DNA from: JAAEPI01 sp965212145
GTDB lineage: Bacteria; Bacteroidota; Bacteroidia; Cytophagales; Cyclobacteriaceae
NCBI GenBank assembly: GCA_965212145.1
Contig: CBDBUY010000010.1
Location: forward strand, 197,071 to 261,070
Direction: 5' to 3'
Length of the DNA: 64,000 nucleotides
Below the pieces are notes generated by a model that did not search any database, was not told the origin of the DNA, and worked only from the letters and a program-made list of their open reading frames with translations. A program made the position numbers and the translations under genes. This document shows, in pieces, positions 10,269 through 19,801 of this stretch; the stretch's first letter is position 1; every line of letters begins with the position of its first letter.

Positions 10269-10561
10269 AAGTTTCAGGCCAAAATATCTTCACGGATGCT
10301 TTCCAACAAGCCATCAAAGACATGATTCTACAGAATATAATTCCAAAAAAATGAATTTTTTTCAAACTAATGTTCAATCGCAATCTGGAAAAAGATTGTC
10401 AAAACCACGATAGATCAGCATATTTCTGTCTTTTTAAAAACAGCGACGCAAAAAACAGGCCGTTTTAAGATTTATCTTCAACTAGATGGAAAAACATTAC
10501 TTACGAAGCTGTAAGAGGGTTCGGATTTATCCTAAGGTTTAGCTCACAGAAATGATGATTG
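10269..10561. other. gene-free spacer between the two giant surface-protein genes
   Basis: This AT-rich spacer of about 290 bp lies upstream of the 2029-aa gene and downstream of the 3007-aa gene, both on the minus strand. It presumably holds the promoter of the former and the transcript end of the latter. I see no convincing TTTG/TAnnTTTG promoter, no GC-rich hairpin with a T-run, and no RNA gene. Confidence 0.5.
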
Positions 10562-13500
10562 TCATTGCTTGATTATTCGTCTCCTGATTGTTCCTGCAAA
10601 TGTTTTTATCGTCAAGATGTAAACTCCTGCCTCTTGAGTCGTAAGGTCAAGATCAACCTCGCTTGACGCGGCAAGGGATTTTTCAAATAAGACTCGACCA
10701 GCCATATCTCTCAACTCTATTTGCCCTGAAACTATCCCGTTTGCCTGAACGGTAAATCGTCCAACTGTAGGATTGGGATAAATATCATATGTGATGCCAT
10801 TAACTACGGCACTAACAGCTCGGGTTATCGAAAATTCAAATGCTCCATCGAAATCCACTTGTTTCAACCGATAATAATTGATTCCCACAATCGGTGATGA
10901 ATGTGAATAAGCATAATTGTTTATGCCTTCATCGTTGTTGTAGGCTTCCAATTGATCAATAACTTGATAACTGACCCCATCGATGCTATGCTCGATATCG
11001 AAATAACTCACGTCCACTTCATTGGCTGTTTGCCATTCTAGCAGAACTGTTCCAGATTCAAATCTGGCTTTGAATGAAATCCAATCTAATGGTAAAGGGT
11101 TGCTGCTCGCATTGTACAAATAATCAGGAATCGTATTGGGATCTTGATCTTGCGTGAAATCATCTGACCAGTCCATGTTGGAGTTATCATCCTCAGCAGA
11201 TGTCAGTATTCCATCATTGTCATCATCCGTATCCTGCCAATCCCTCAATCCCGCTCCATCTGTATTGAGTACCACAGCATTGGTTCCAGTCGCATTACCT
11301 TCAGTGCCTGCAGTAACAGTATCAAATGCATCATCCAGGCCATCTCGATCCAGGTCTTGACCTACGGCCGTTCGGTCGGCAACACCATCCTGATTGGCGT
11401 CATGTCCTTCAATAGAATCTGGCACCCCATCGTCATCAGCATCCGTGTCCAAATGATCCGCTCCTCCGGTTCCGTCAGTGTTGACAATTGTAATGGCCGT
11501 TCCGCCATTGTCGGGATCATATCGGTTATCCAGACCGTCATTGTCGTCATCAAGATTGAATGGAGCCCTGTAGGAAGTAGAAGCTTGTGCATCTCTGTTG
11601 TCGCTTATTCCATCACCGTCACTGTCGATATCATTAAAATCTTGGAATCCATCTCCGTCGGTATCCATTGTTCCCTCGGTGGCATCTGACAAACCATCTC
11701 CATCAGAATCTAAATCCTGAAAATCTGGCAATCCGTCTCCGTCAAAATCATCTGGTAAGCTCATAAAGCCACCTTCATCCGGATCTACTGCATCCAGAAT
11801 TCCATCTCCATCAGCATCGGTGGAGCCGTCAACGTCTCCATCATTGTCAGCATCAATATCTCCCGGAGCACGCTGCTCTTCCACCAAATCAAAAATGGTA
11901 TCACCGTCTGAGTCCAAATCCAGGTAATCAGGATTTGCATCGCCATCTGTATTCGGTGGCGTCAGCTGGGAACCTGGTGTTATTGAGAAATCCACGGCAT
12001 CCGCGATTCCATCACTGTCTGAATCGGTGGAGGAATCAACTTCTCCATTACCATCAGTATCCGTGCCTCCAGCTTCCACGATATCAGGAATTCCGTCATT
12101 GTCCGAATCACGATCGATCCGGTCATCTACTCCGTCAGCGTCTGAGTCTGGATTAGCCAGTGGAGTTCCATCTACGTCATCAATCAACCCATCGCCATCG
12201 CCATCGTTGTTGGTGGCATAAGTGATGCTGTATCTCCCTTCAGGGGTCATGTTTGCTGGAAGCGTACCGCCATTTGCTTCTATAGCGTCAACTATTCCAT
12301 CGTTATCCGAATCCAAATCACGATCATCGGTGATGCCGTCACCGTCAGAGTCGCCTGTGCCTTCAACGGAATCCGGGATGCCGTCATTGTCATCGTCATC
12401 ATCGGATGCATCTGGTACTCCATCCCCGTCCAAATCCCCGGCCACTGGCGTGTCTGTCTCAAGATAATCGTCCGTGCCATTTGGTTCTGCATCTCCTATC
12501 TCGTCAAGAGTGTTTATTCCATCGCCATCGTCATCCGGGTCCCGGTAGTCGTTATCGCCGGTAGAGTCGGTGTTTTGTAATCCCGGAGTGTTTCCAGTCT
12601 GGTCCGGATCAAATTCGTCCAGTAATCCGTCAGAGTCAGTGTCTTGATTTCCTTCACTGGCGTCAAAAACATCATCTGAATTATCATCCCAATCTGCCGT
12701 TCCGTCACTATTCGCATCGCTCCCTTCTATCACATCCGGAATCGTATCACCATCACTATCGGTATCTTGATAATCCGGTGTTCCATCGCCATCTGTATCC
12801 ACGGTCGAAATAGCCGTTCCACCAGAGTCATTGTCGTAGCTATCATCTAAGCCATCGCGATCCGCATCGTTGCTTGCCGATGTGGTATACCCAGCAGTGG
12901 TCTGTGCTTCCACATTGTCCAGGATGCCGTCATTATCTGAATCCGGATCTAAGTAATCCTCCACTCCATCACTGTCTGTATCTGCTAGCGTAACAGGTGA
13001 TCCACCCGAGTCAGGGTTATAACGATCATCGTATCCATCACCATCAGCATCTATAAAACCATCCAGTCGGCCATTGCCATCTGAATCAGCTAATCCATTT
13101 TCCACCAGATCTGGCACCCCATCACCATCTGAATCCACATCGTACATGTCATTTAGGCCGTCACCGTCCGTATCCGGCAAAACCAATGGAGTGCCTCCAT
13201 TATCCGTATCGAATATATCCAACAAGCCATCTCCATCCGTGTCGGTAAGATTATCGGCAATGCCGTCACTGTCAGCATCTGTACCTCCGGCCTCCAGTAG
13301 ATCCGAAATACCATCATTGTCAGAGTCACGATCCTTATGATTTGGAATGCCGTCTAAATCTGAGTCGAAAAGGTCGTTAACGCCATCACCATTGGTATCC
13401 ACGAAAGCTCCCAAGGTACCATGTACAAAATCAGGATCCAGATAGTTTGGCGTACCATCATTGTCTGCATCAGCGCTTGGATCCTCACCGAATCCCTCAT

Positions 13501-16500
13501 CAGCATCCGGAACCCCATCATTGTCTGCATCCGGATCAGCCGAGTCTAGCACGCCATCATTGTCAAAATCCGTATCAACATGCAAGTAGTCAGGGTTTGA
13601 TCCACCTTGGGTGAAGTCATCGCCCCAGTTTCCGTTGGCATTGGCATCTTCATTGGATGTCGGAATCCCATCTCCATCATCGTCAGGATCTCTCCAGTCC
13701 AGAATCAAATCTGAATCACTGTTTTGAAGAGTGGCCTGACTACCCGTGGAATTACCTGCAGCTGGTCCAGAAACATTATCGTATCTGTTCGTCAATCCGT
13801 CACCGTCTGAATCACTTGAATTTGGAGTATAATCATTGCTGCCGTCCATGTTCGAATCAGACCCTTCGATATAATCAAAAACTCCATCTCCATCAGAGTC
13901 CAAATCCTGGTAATCATTGATTCCATCTCCATCCGTATCTTGCAGGGAAATAGCCGTCCCGCTATTGTCAGTGTCGTATTCATCATCAATTCCGTCTCCA
14001 TCAGTATCGATTCCTGATGGTGGGGTGTAACCGATGGTTGGCTGTCCTTCCACATTGTCCGGAATGCCGTCATTGTCTGAATCAATGTCCAAATGATCTG
14101 GGACGCTATCGAAATCTGTGGTGACCAGAGTCAGCGCTGTACCTGATTCACTCGAGTCAATGGCATCATTCAAACCATCACCGTCAACATCTACAAAACC
14201 ATCAAGCGTTCCATCGCCATCCGCATCTGTGCCGCCTGATTCTATGGTGTCCGTAAGACCATCGTTATCTGAATCTCGATCAAATGCGTCAATCAAGCCG
14301 TCCTCATCAGTTGATCGTGGTGTTATGGCCGTGCCGCCATTATCAGGATCCACATCGTCTGCAATCCCGTCACCATCCGCATCATTTGCTGATACGTAAG
14401 CTGCTGAAAACTGTCCATCAGCGGTCATATTTGCCGGCAAAGTGCCTCCTCCATTTTCAAGTGCGTCAGGTAGGCCGTCATTGTCGGAATCCAAGTCGCT
14501 GCTATTGGGTACGCCATCTCCATCTGAATCTGTATTTACCAACTCTGAACCAAAATCGGGATCGTATGTATCAATCAATCCATCATTATCCAGATCAAGT
14601 AATAAATACGCAGTTACTGGGAATTTCCCGTCGGCTTCCATTCCGACTGGCAATGTTCCGCCATTGGCCTCTACAGCATCTGGCACGCCATCATTGTCTG
14701 AATCCAGATCAAAGTGATTTGGAATGCCGTCCAGGTCATTGTCAAAATTGTCGTTTATGCCATCGCCATTGTTATCAACAAAACCAGCAATGTCCGGATC
14801 GGCGAAGTTTGGAATGCCATCTGAGTCAGCATCTGCGTTCGGATTGATTCCTCCACCTTCATTGATATCGGAAATTCCATCGTTATCCTGATCCTGGTCT
14901 GTATCATTATCAACACCGTCCCCGTCAGAATCATGGAGGAACAAATAATCTGGTACAGGTGATCCGCCTTGGGTGAAGTCATCCGAATGGTCATTGTTTC
15001 CATCCCAGTCTTCCACTGTAGACAGCCATCCATCTGCGTCATCATCCAGGTCTCGCCAATTCGCCTGAGAGTCACCGTCCGTATTTTGCAGGGCTACATT
15101 AGATCCTGCTTCATTGCCTGCTGCCGGGCCGGAGACATTGTCAAAATTGTCATCCAATCCGTCACCGTCGGTATCGGTTCCTGAAACAGTCGCGTCGGCA
15201 ACACCATCTGCATTGGCGTCATTCCCTTCAATTAAATCCGTCACACCATCATTGTCAGAATCTGAGTCCAGATAGTCCGGCGTACCATCTGAGTCTATAT
15301 CCGATAAAGCGATCGGAGTACCCAATGGGTTAGCGCATGCCGAAGTAGAGTTGAAGGAGTAATACACTGAGTATACTCTGTATCTGTCCGAAGCGTTACT
15401 GAACCTAAGGTACCTGGTATCTGCCGTGAGAGTGTAATTAACCGCTGTTGCTACATCAGAATTGAAGCTAAGCGTACTTAGATTTGTCAGTATCGTGCCA
15501 AGTGCGTCAGTGGATTGCTCTATGTCGCCAGTTTCTGTATTGGCGTCATTACCTGAGACGAAAATCTGAATAGTACTGCCCGATGGAACCAAATCGGTCA
15601 GGTCCAAAACCATATCGTCACCACCTCGGAGCTCAGCAAAGGTGCTATTATCGTTTCCAATCGCGTTACTTGAATTGTCCACTCCATTATCCAAGGTGAC
15701 GGCATCTGCATTCCCCACGATGGTTTCCTGACAAACCGGGTCAAAACTGTTGTCCAAGCCATCGCCATCATCGTCTGTTCCTGCTGAGGCCGTATATGCG
15801 GCTGTGGACTGACCTTCTCTCTGATCAGGAATTCCGTCGTTATCAGCATCAATGTCCAGATAATCAGGTAATGAATCTCCATCAGTAGATGTGATCGCAA
15901 GTGCAGTCCCATATTGGCTCGCATCGAAAGTGTCTATCAGTCCGTCATTATCTGCATCCGTGGAACTATCAGCACGTCCGTCTCCATCTGAATCGGTTCC
16001 GCCAGCTTCTATAATATCAGTGATACCGTCTCCATCGGAATCAAGATCAACCCTATCGTCAACCCCGTCTCCATCTGTGTCTGGGTTGGTAAGAGGCGTT
16101 CCATCCACATCATCCATTAACCCGTCTCCGTCCCCGTCATTGTTCTGCGCATAGATGACATTGAATTGTCCGTCTGCAGTCATGTTAGCAGGAAGGCTTC
16201 CGCCGTTTCCTTCTACGGCATCAGGAATGCCGTCATTATCTGAGTCTAAATCCAAGTAATCAAGGATACCATCACCGTCAGAATCCGCAACTCCTTCCAC
16301 AGAATCCGGAATGCCGTCATTGTCACTATCATCATCGGCACTGTCCAGGATTCCATCCAAATCCGTGTCAATTGCGCAATCGGAGAAACTATAGCTCACG
16401 GCATCTATTCGGAGCGTTTCCTGAGAATCTAAAATTTCGATCAGTTTGATATATCTGGCACCTGGAGAAACATTTACTGTGAAGTTGTAATCCGTATAAT

Positions 16501-19500
16501 TTCCATTGTTGTCAAAATTCAGATCAATTGCCGGTCCGTACGTGACATTGTCATTGGAGAATCGGACTCGAATATCGGCACTGCCGCCACCCGAACTTCT
16601 CAGCCTGACTGTTACATCCTCTCCGAATCGAACCTCATCGGTCATGTCCAGCACCAGAATTGCATCGGATTCATCCCCCATTCTGGCTCCTGTTCCATCT
16701 GCTGCACCCAGCGCATTGGTCCCGGGTTCGCCCGAGTCTTGATTGAAAGTGTAGATGACCGCATCCGCATTTCCCGAGATGGTTGGTCCAGTAGCGCTAC
16801 AACTAGTCCCGGCCTCCAGGTAGTCAGGTGTACCATTCGCCGGGTTTGAGTCACCTGTTTCTGTGGATGTAAGAATCCCGTCATTGTCATCGTCATTGTC
16901 TCTGAAGTCATACTCTAAATCCGAATCTGAGTCTGGAAGCGCCACGTTGGTTCCACACCCAAACGACAACCCACCAGAATACTTAATGACCAGCCCGGGA
17001 TTGTTTTCCGCGGTTCGATAGTTAGTCGAACCATCCCCTGCATTCCTGGTCAGGATAAAAACCATGTCATCGCCAGAAGACCAACCACCCTGACCAATTA
17101 ACTCATTGATGATGTCGGTAATATCTACGGTCCGCTGATCTGCTCCTGATTCTCCCACTACGGTCCAGTCATTGGAAATGGTCCAGGTTTCCACATTGCT
17201 TGTAGGAGTCCTGCCTGAAACATCGTTCGTGGCTGTTGAAAAATCAGCAGGGGTCAAGCTGAGTTCTCCCTCGATATCCACGATGACCGTACCCGAACCA
17301 CCTGTTTCGTCTGTTTGGAATTGGATATAAGCGCTGAGTATGTTCGCGCTCGGAGGCACATTAACGCCGGAATATTTTAGCCCGACCACTTGTTCCACAC
17401 CATCATAGAGAATCTCCAAATCGGAGCTGGTCAGGTACATACTTCCATCGGATGTATCTTCTTCCGCATGGTCAGATCGTCCGGTAGTGATCGTCGTGAT
17501 GGAAGAGCAATTGTTGTCAAAAGCATCGTCTATTCCGTTTCCATTCGAATCTGTTCCGGTTATTGCCGTATCGGCTGATCCATCTGCATTGGAATCGTTC
17601 GCTTCTATAAAATCTGAAATCGTGTCATTGTCTGAATCAGTATCCGCGTAATCAGGTACTCCGTCCCCGTCATTATCGTTAGGGGTGATGGGACTTCCGC
17701 CTAATGAAGTATCCCAATAATCGATGATTCCATCGCCATCTGAGTCAATGATCAATTCAGGCCTGCCTGTCGTCGAAGTATTGTACCCCTCATTTGTATC
17801 ATCAATGCCATCGTTATCACTGTCTAAATCAAGGTAATTAGGAAGTTCTGTTAATCCATTGGAGGATTCGTAGGACTGATCCGTATTAGAAACGGTCAGC
17901 GGCGAGGACAATAGTGCATCATGTAGTCCATCACCATTGGCATCCAGAAATGAATCGATGGTCCCATTGCCATCTGCATCAGTACCTGAGACTTCAACCA
18001 GATCTACGATCCCATCATTATCCGAATCCGGGTCCCAGTAATCTTCAATACCATCATTATCCTGATCTCCATTGGCTAACACAGACACCCCAGAGTCAGG
18101 GGACGTTTCAGCGGCATCAGGCATGCCATTGGTTCCCACCGCTCCGGTGATGGTTGCTGAAGCACTTGAATAACCAGCTGGAGCCGCACCTCCATTTGCC
18201 TCAATCGCGTCTGGGATTCCGTCGTTATCAGAATCCAAATCCAGATACCTGGGAATACCATCGAAATCCAAATCCTCCGTACCCTCATCCGCATCCAAAA
18301 TGCCATCATTGTCAGAATCCAGATCATCCCTGTCCAAAACGCCATCTCCATCAGAATCCCCGATTCCCTCTGTAAAATCCATGATCCCATCTCCATCCGA
18401 ATCTGTGGATGCACCCGCACCGAAGTTGTTTCCGGTATCCGTCTCGGCAAAATTGACATTGTCTGTGAAACTTGCCTCCTGAAGGTTGGTAGTGGTCAGC
18501 GTGTAATTGGTCGGAAGCGTGCTATCATCCACTGTAATCAATACCTCAGCAGTCGTAGCTATATAGATATTGTATCTTCCAAGAGCGTCAGTTGTGACCT
18601 GCTGCAGCAAATTATCTCCTGCATCCAGCGCTCCGTTATCGTTGTTGTCCAAGTATAAATTAATGGTCACTCCTGCCAGTCCGGGTTCCCCATCTCTTAT
18701 GCCATTTAGGTTCTGATCATTGAACAACGTTCCGCTCACGGTATTGGCATCTGCAACCAACGAGGCAAGTGATTCTGTGTCCGGTGATCCACCATTGTCA
18801 CCTAAGGTCACCCCGTTAGTCATCGAAGCGTCTGCGGGGTCTACTTCATAAAAATTCGGATCATTACCTCCGCCACGGGTGCCATAGAGTTTTCCATTGT
18901 TGGCAAATGCCAAACCTTCAATGTCCTGAAAGGTCAGGTCACCAATGACCGTGATAGCTCCGGTATACTTGTTGATATTGATCAGCTGATCAATGCTGCC
19001 GTTATTACTGACGGCAAACATTAAACCTGAAGTAGAACTGATGGCAATGTCATCCACATCGTCATAGATTCCCTCTCCGTCTATCAAAATGTAATCTACA
19101 CCAGGCCCGAAGGCATCCTGGACATACGTACCCGTGGTTTCATCAATTTGAAAGATGATGTCATAACTTCCATTCGTGCCTTTTCGCTCAGAAGCCCAAA
19201 GAATTCCTGTGAAGGGATCGAAAGAAAGTCCGTCAACATCATTGACCGTCAGGGGACCATTCTCCCCATTTAAGGATCCTCCACCATCAATTTCAGATAG
19301 GAAGGTATAGGCCCCAGTGCTAAGATTTAATGTTCCAATATCTCCTCCATCCGCAGCATAAAGAATATTGTTTCCCGGAATGGGCCAATAAGCAATGGCC
19401 TCTACACCACCTACTCCAAGTCCACCGATTTGCGTGCTGACTCCAGTGGAGACGTCAATCTGCCAAAGCGTGTTGTCATCATCATTTACGTAGTAGAATA

Positions 19501-19585
19501 CATCCGGATTACCGGCTAGGAGGGGAATACTGGTTAAAATCAATAATAAATAACTGATTAAAGCCTTTGCTCTTATAGCCTTCAT
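10562..19585 (-). CDS. giant T9SS-exported DxDxDG (thrombospondin type 3-like) repeat protein
   Basis: 3007-aa predicted cell-surface protein. Residues 1-24 form a signal peptide. Residues 25-280 resemble a beta-propeller-like lipid/surface domain (DVFYYVNDDDNTLWQIDV, GLAFANNGKLYGT). Residues 281-387 form an SdrD B-like Ca-binding beta domain (VSGTLFNDQNLNGIRDGEPG). Residues 390-2815 are dense D-x-D-x-DG repeats (DSDNDGIPD, DTDGDGVDD), expected to bind many calcium ions as in thrombospondin type 3 repeats. Three non-repeat domains interrupt the tract, near residues 692-878, 925-1070 and 1282-1418. A region like fibronectin type III (PLDWISF, VLLEWQTANEVDVSYFDIEHS) and a T9SS sorting domain (IYPNPTVGRF to RRIIKQ, about 2937-3007) close the protein. 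A stalk-like, Ca-stiffened adhesin is inferred. The start is the ATG at 19583-19585. Confidence 0.9.
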   Translation of the reverse strand: MKAIRAKALISYLLLILTSIPLLAGNPDVFYYVNDDDNTLWQIDVSTGVSTQIGGLGVGGVEAIAYWPIPGNNILYAADGGDIGTLNLSTGAYTFLSEIDGGGSLNGENGPLTVNDVDGLSFDPFTGILWASERKGTNGSYDIIFQIDETTGTYVQDAFGPGVDYILIDGEGIYDDVDDIAISSTSGLMFAVSNNGSIDQLININKYTGAITVIGDLTFQDIEGLAFANNGKLYGTRGGGNDPNFYEVDPADASMTNGVTLGDNGGSPDTESLASLVADANTVSGTLFNDQNLNGIRDGEPGLAGVTINLYLDNNDNGALDAGDNLLQQVTTDALGRYNIYIATTAEVLITVDDSTLPTNYTLTTTNLQEASFTDNVNFAETDTGNNFGAGASTDSDGDGIMDFTEGIGDSDGDGVLDRDDLDSDNDGILDADEGTEDLDFDGIPRYLDLDSDNDGIPDAIEANGGAAPAGYSSASATITGAVGTNGMPDAAETSPDSGVSVLANGDQDNDGIEDYWDPDSDNDGIVDLVEVSGTDADGNGTIDSFLDANGDGLHDALLSSPLTVSNTDQSYESSNGLTELPNYLDLDSDNDGIDDTNEGYNTSTTGRPELIIDSDGDGIIDYWDTSLGGSPITPNDNDGDGVPDYADTDSDNDTISDFIEANDSNADGSADTAITGTDSNGNGIDDAFDNNCSSITTITTGRSDHAEEDTSDGSMYLTSSDLEILYDGVEQVVGLKYSGVNVPPSANILSAYIQFQTDETGGSGTVIVDIEGELSLTPADFSTATNDVSGRTPTSNVETWTISNDWTVVGESGADQRTVDITDIINELIGQGGWSSGDDMVFILTRNAGDGSTNYRTAENNPGLVIKYSGGLSFGCGTNVALPDSDSDLEYDFRDNDDDNDGILTSTETGDSNPANGTPDYLEAGTSCSATGPTISGNADAVIYTFNQDSGEPGTNALGAADGTGARMGDESDAILVLDMTDEVRFGEDVTVRLRSSGGGSADIRVRFSNDNVTYGPAIDLNFDNNGNYTDYNFTVNVSPGARYIKLIEILDSQETLRIDAVSYSFSDCAIDTDLDGILDSADDDSDNDGIPDSVEGVADSDGDGILDYLDLDSDNDGIPDAVEGNGGSLPANMTADGQFNVIYAQNNDGDGDGLMDDVDGTPLTNPDTDGDGVDDRVDLDSDGDGITDIIEAGGTDSDGDGRADSSTDADNDGLIDTFDASQYGTALAITSTDGDSLPDYLDIDADNDGIPDQREGQSTAAYTASAGTDDDGDGLDNSFDPVCQETIVGNADAVTLDNGVDNSSNAIGNDNSTFAELRGGDDMVLDLTDLVPSGSTIQIFVSGNDANTETGDIEQSTDALGTILTNLSTLSFNSDVATAVNYTLTADTRYLRFSNASDRYRVYSVYYSFNSTSACANPLGTPIALSDIDSDGTPDYLDSDSDNDGVTDLIEGNDANADGVADATVSGTDTDGDGLDDNFDNVSGPAAGNEAGSNVALQNTDGDSQANWRDLDDDADGWLSTVEDWDGNNDHSDDFTQGGSPVPDYLFLHDSDGDGVDNDTDQDQDNDGISDINEGGGINPNADADSDGIPNFADPDIAGFVDNNGDGINDNFDNDLDGIPNHFDLDSDNDGVPDAVEANGGTLPVGMEADGKFPVTAYLLLDLDNDGLIDTYDPDFGSELVNTDSDGDGVPNSSDLDSDNDGLPDALENGGGTLPANMTADGQFSAAYVSANDADGDGIADDVDPDNGGTAITPRSTDEDGLIDAFDRDSDNDGLTDTIESGGTDADGDGTLDGFVDVDGDGLNDAIDSSESGTALTLVTTDFDSVPDHLDIDSDNDGIPDNVEGQPTIGYTPPSGIDTDGDGIDDEYDTDNSGTAISLQDTDGDGINDYQDLDSDGDGVFDYIEGSDSNMDGSNDYTPNSSDSDGDGLTNRYDNVSGPAAGNSTGSQATLQNSDSDLILDWRDPDDDGDGIPTSNEDANANGNWGDDFTQGGSNPDYLHVDTDFDNDGVLDSADPDADNDGVPDADEGFGEDPSADADNDGTPNYLDPDFVHGTLGAFVDTNGDGVNDLFDSDLDGIPNHKDRDSDNDGISDLLEAGGTDADSDGIADNLTDTDGDGLLDIFDTDNGGTPLVLPDTDGDGLNDMYDVDSDGDGVPDLVENGLADSDGNGRLDGFIDADGDGYDDRYNPDSGGSPVTLADTDSDGVEDYLDPDSDNDGILDNVEAQTTAGYTTSASNDADRDGLDDSYDNDSGGTAISTVDTDGDGTPDYQDTDSDGDTIPDVIEGSDANSDGTADWDDNSDDVFDASEGNQDTDSDGLLDEFDPDQTGNTPGLQNTDSTGDNDYRDPDDDGDGINTLDEIGDAEPNGTDDYLETDTPVAGDLDGDGVPDASDDDDDNDGIPDSVEGTGDSDGDGITDDRDLDSDNDGIVDAIEANGGTLPANMTPEGRYSITYATNNDGDGDGLIDDVDGTPLANPDSDADGVDDRIDRDSDNDGIPDIVEAGGTDTDGNGEVDSSTDSDSDGIADAVDFSITPGSQLTPPNTDGDANPDYLDLDSDGDTIFDLVEEQRAPGDIDADNDGDVDGSTDADGDGILDAVDPDEGGFMSLPDDFDGDGLPDFQDLDSDGDGLSDATEGTMDTDGDGFQDFNDIDSDGDGISDNRDAQASTSYRAPFNLDDDNDGLDNRYDPDNGGTAITIVNTDGTGGADHLDTDADDDGVPDSIEGHDANQDGVADRTAVGQDLDRDGLDDAFDTVTAGTEGNATGTNAVVLNTDGAGLRDWQDTDDDNDGILTSAEDDNSNMDWSDDFTQDQDPNTIPDYLYNASSNPLPLDWISFKARFESGTVLLEWQTANEVDVSYFDIEHSIDGVSYQVIDQLEAYNNDEGINNYAYSHSSPIVGINYYRLKQVDFDGAFEFSITRAVSAVVNGITYDIYPNPTVGRFTVQANGIVSGQIELRDMAGRVLFEKSLAASSEVDLDLTTQEAGVYILTIKTFAGTIRRRIIKQ
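11130..18420 (-). repeat. 7.3-kb coding repeat array (DxDxDG units)
   Basis: The minus strand encodes well over a hundred short acidic units of the form D-[ST/A/L]-D-[GN]-DG-[IVL]-x-D. The plus strand shows recurring CCATC.CC.TC.GA.TC patterns. Longer units also recur: an NGGxLPANMTxxGxxxxxY block appears near 12.26, 14.43, 14.65 (variant) and 16.18 kb. Each is followed by related DGTPLxNPD, EAGGTDxDG and STDxDxDG segments. The array is broken by three unrelated domains at about 15.33-15.74, 16.37-16.81 and 16.95-17.51 kb. Confidence 0.85.
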
Positions 19586-19801
19586 AGTGAGTTGCTCTTT
19601 ACTTTGACAGGTTCTTGGGCCAAACTATGCTGATCCAATCTACAAAATACGACAATTTTATTGTCATATGATAATATTGAGGATGTTGGCTTACTCTGGT
19701 AATGTTTAAAAAATGTAAAACTACCAGCTCCAGCTGTCCTTCGATCGAGCTTGCATTTTTTGATCTAAATAATGCGAGAATTCAAAGTGAAACTCTGAAA
19801 A

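Noticed and set aside
11130..18420. Long open frames on the plus strand opposite the DxDxDG array, and its regular spacing resembling CRISPR or a minisatellite.
   Set aside because: They are mirror images of the repetitive coding sequence; repeat units differ in length and sequence, with no constant repeat-spacer pattern and no cas genes.
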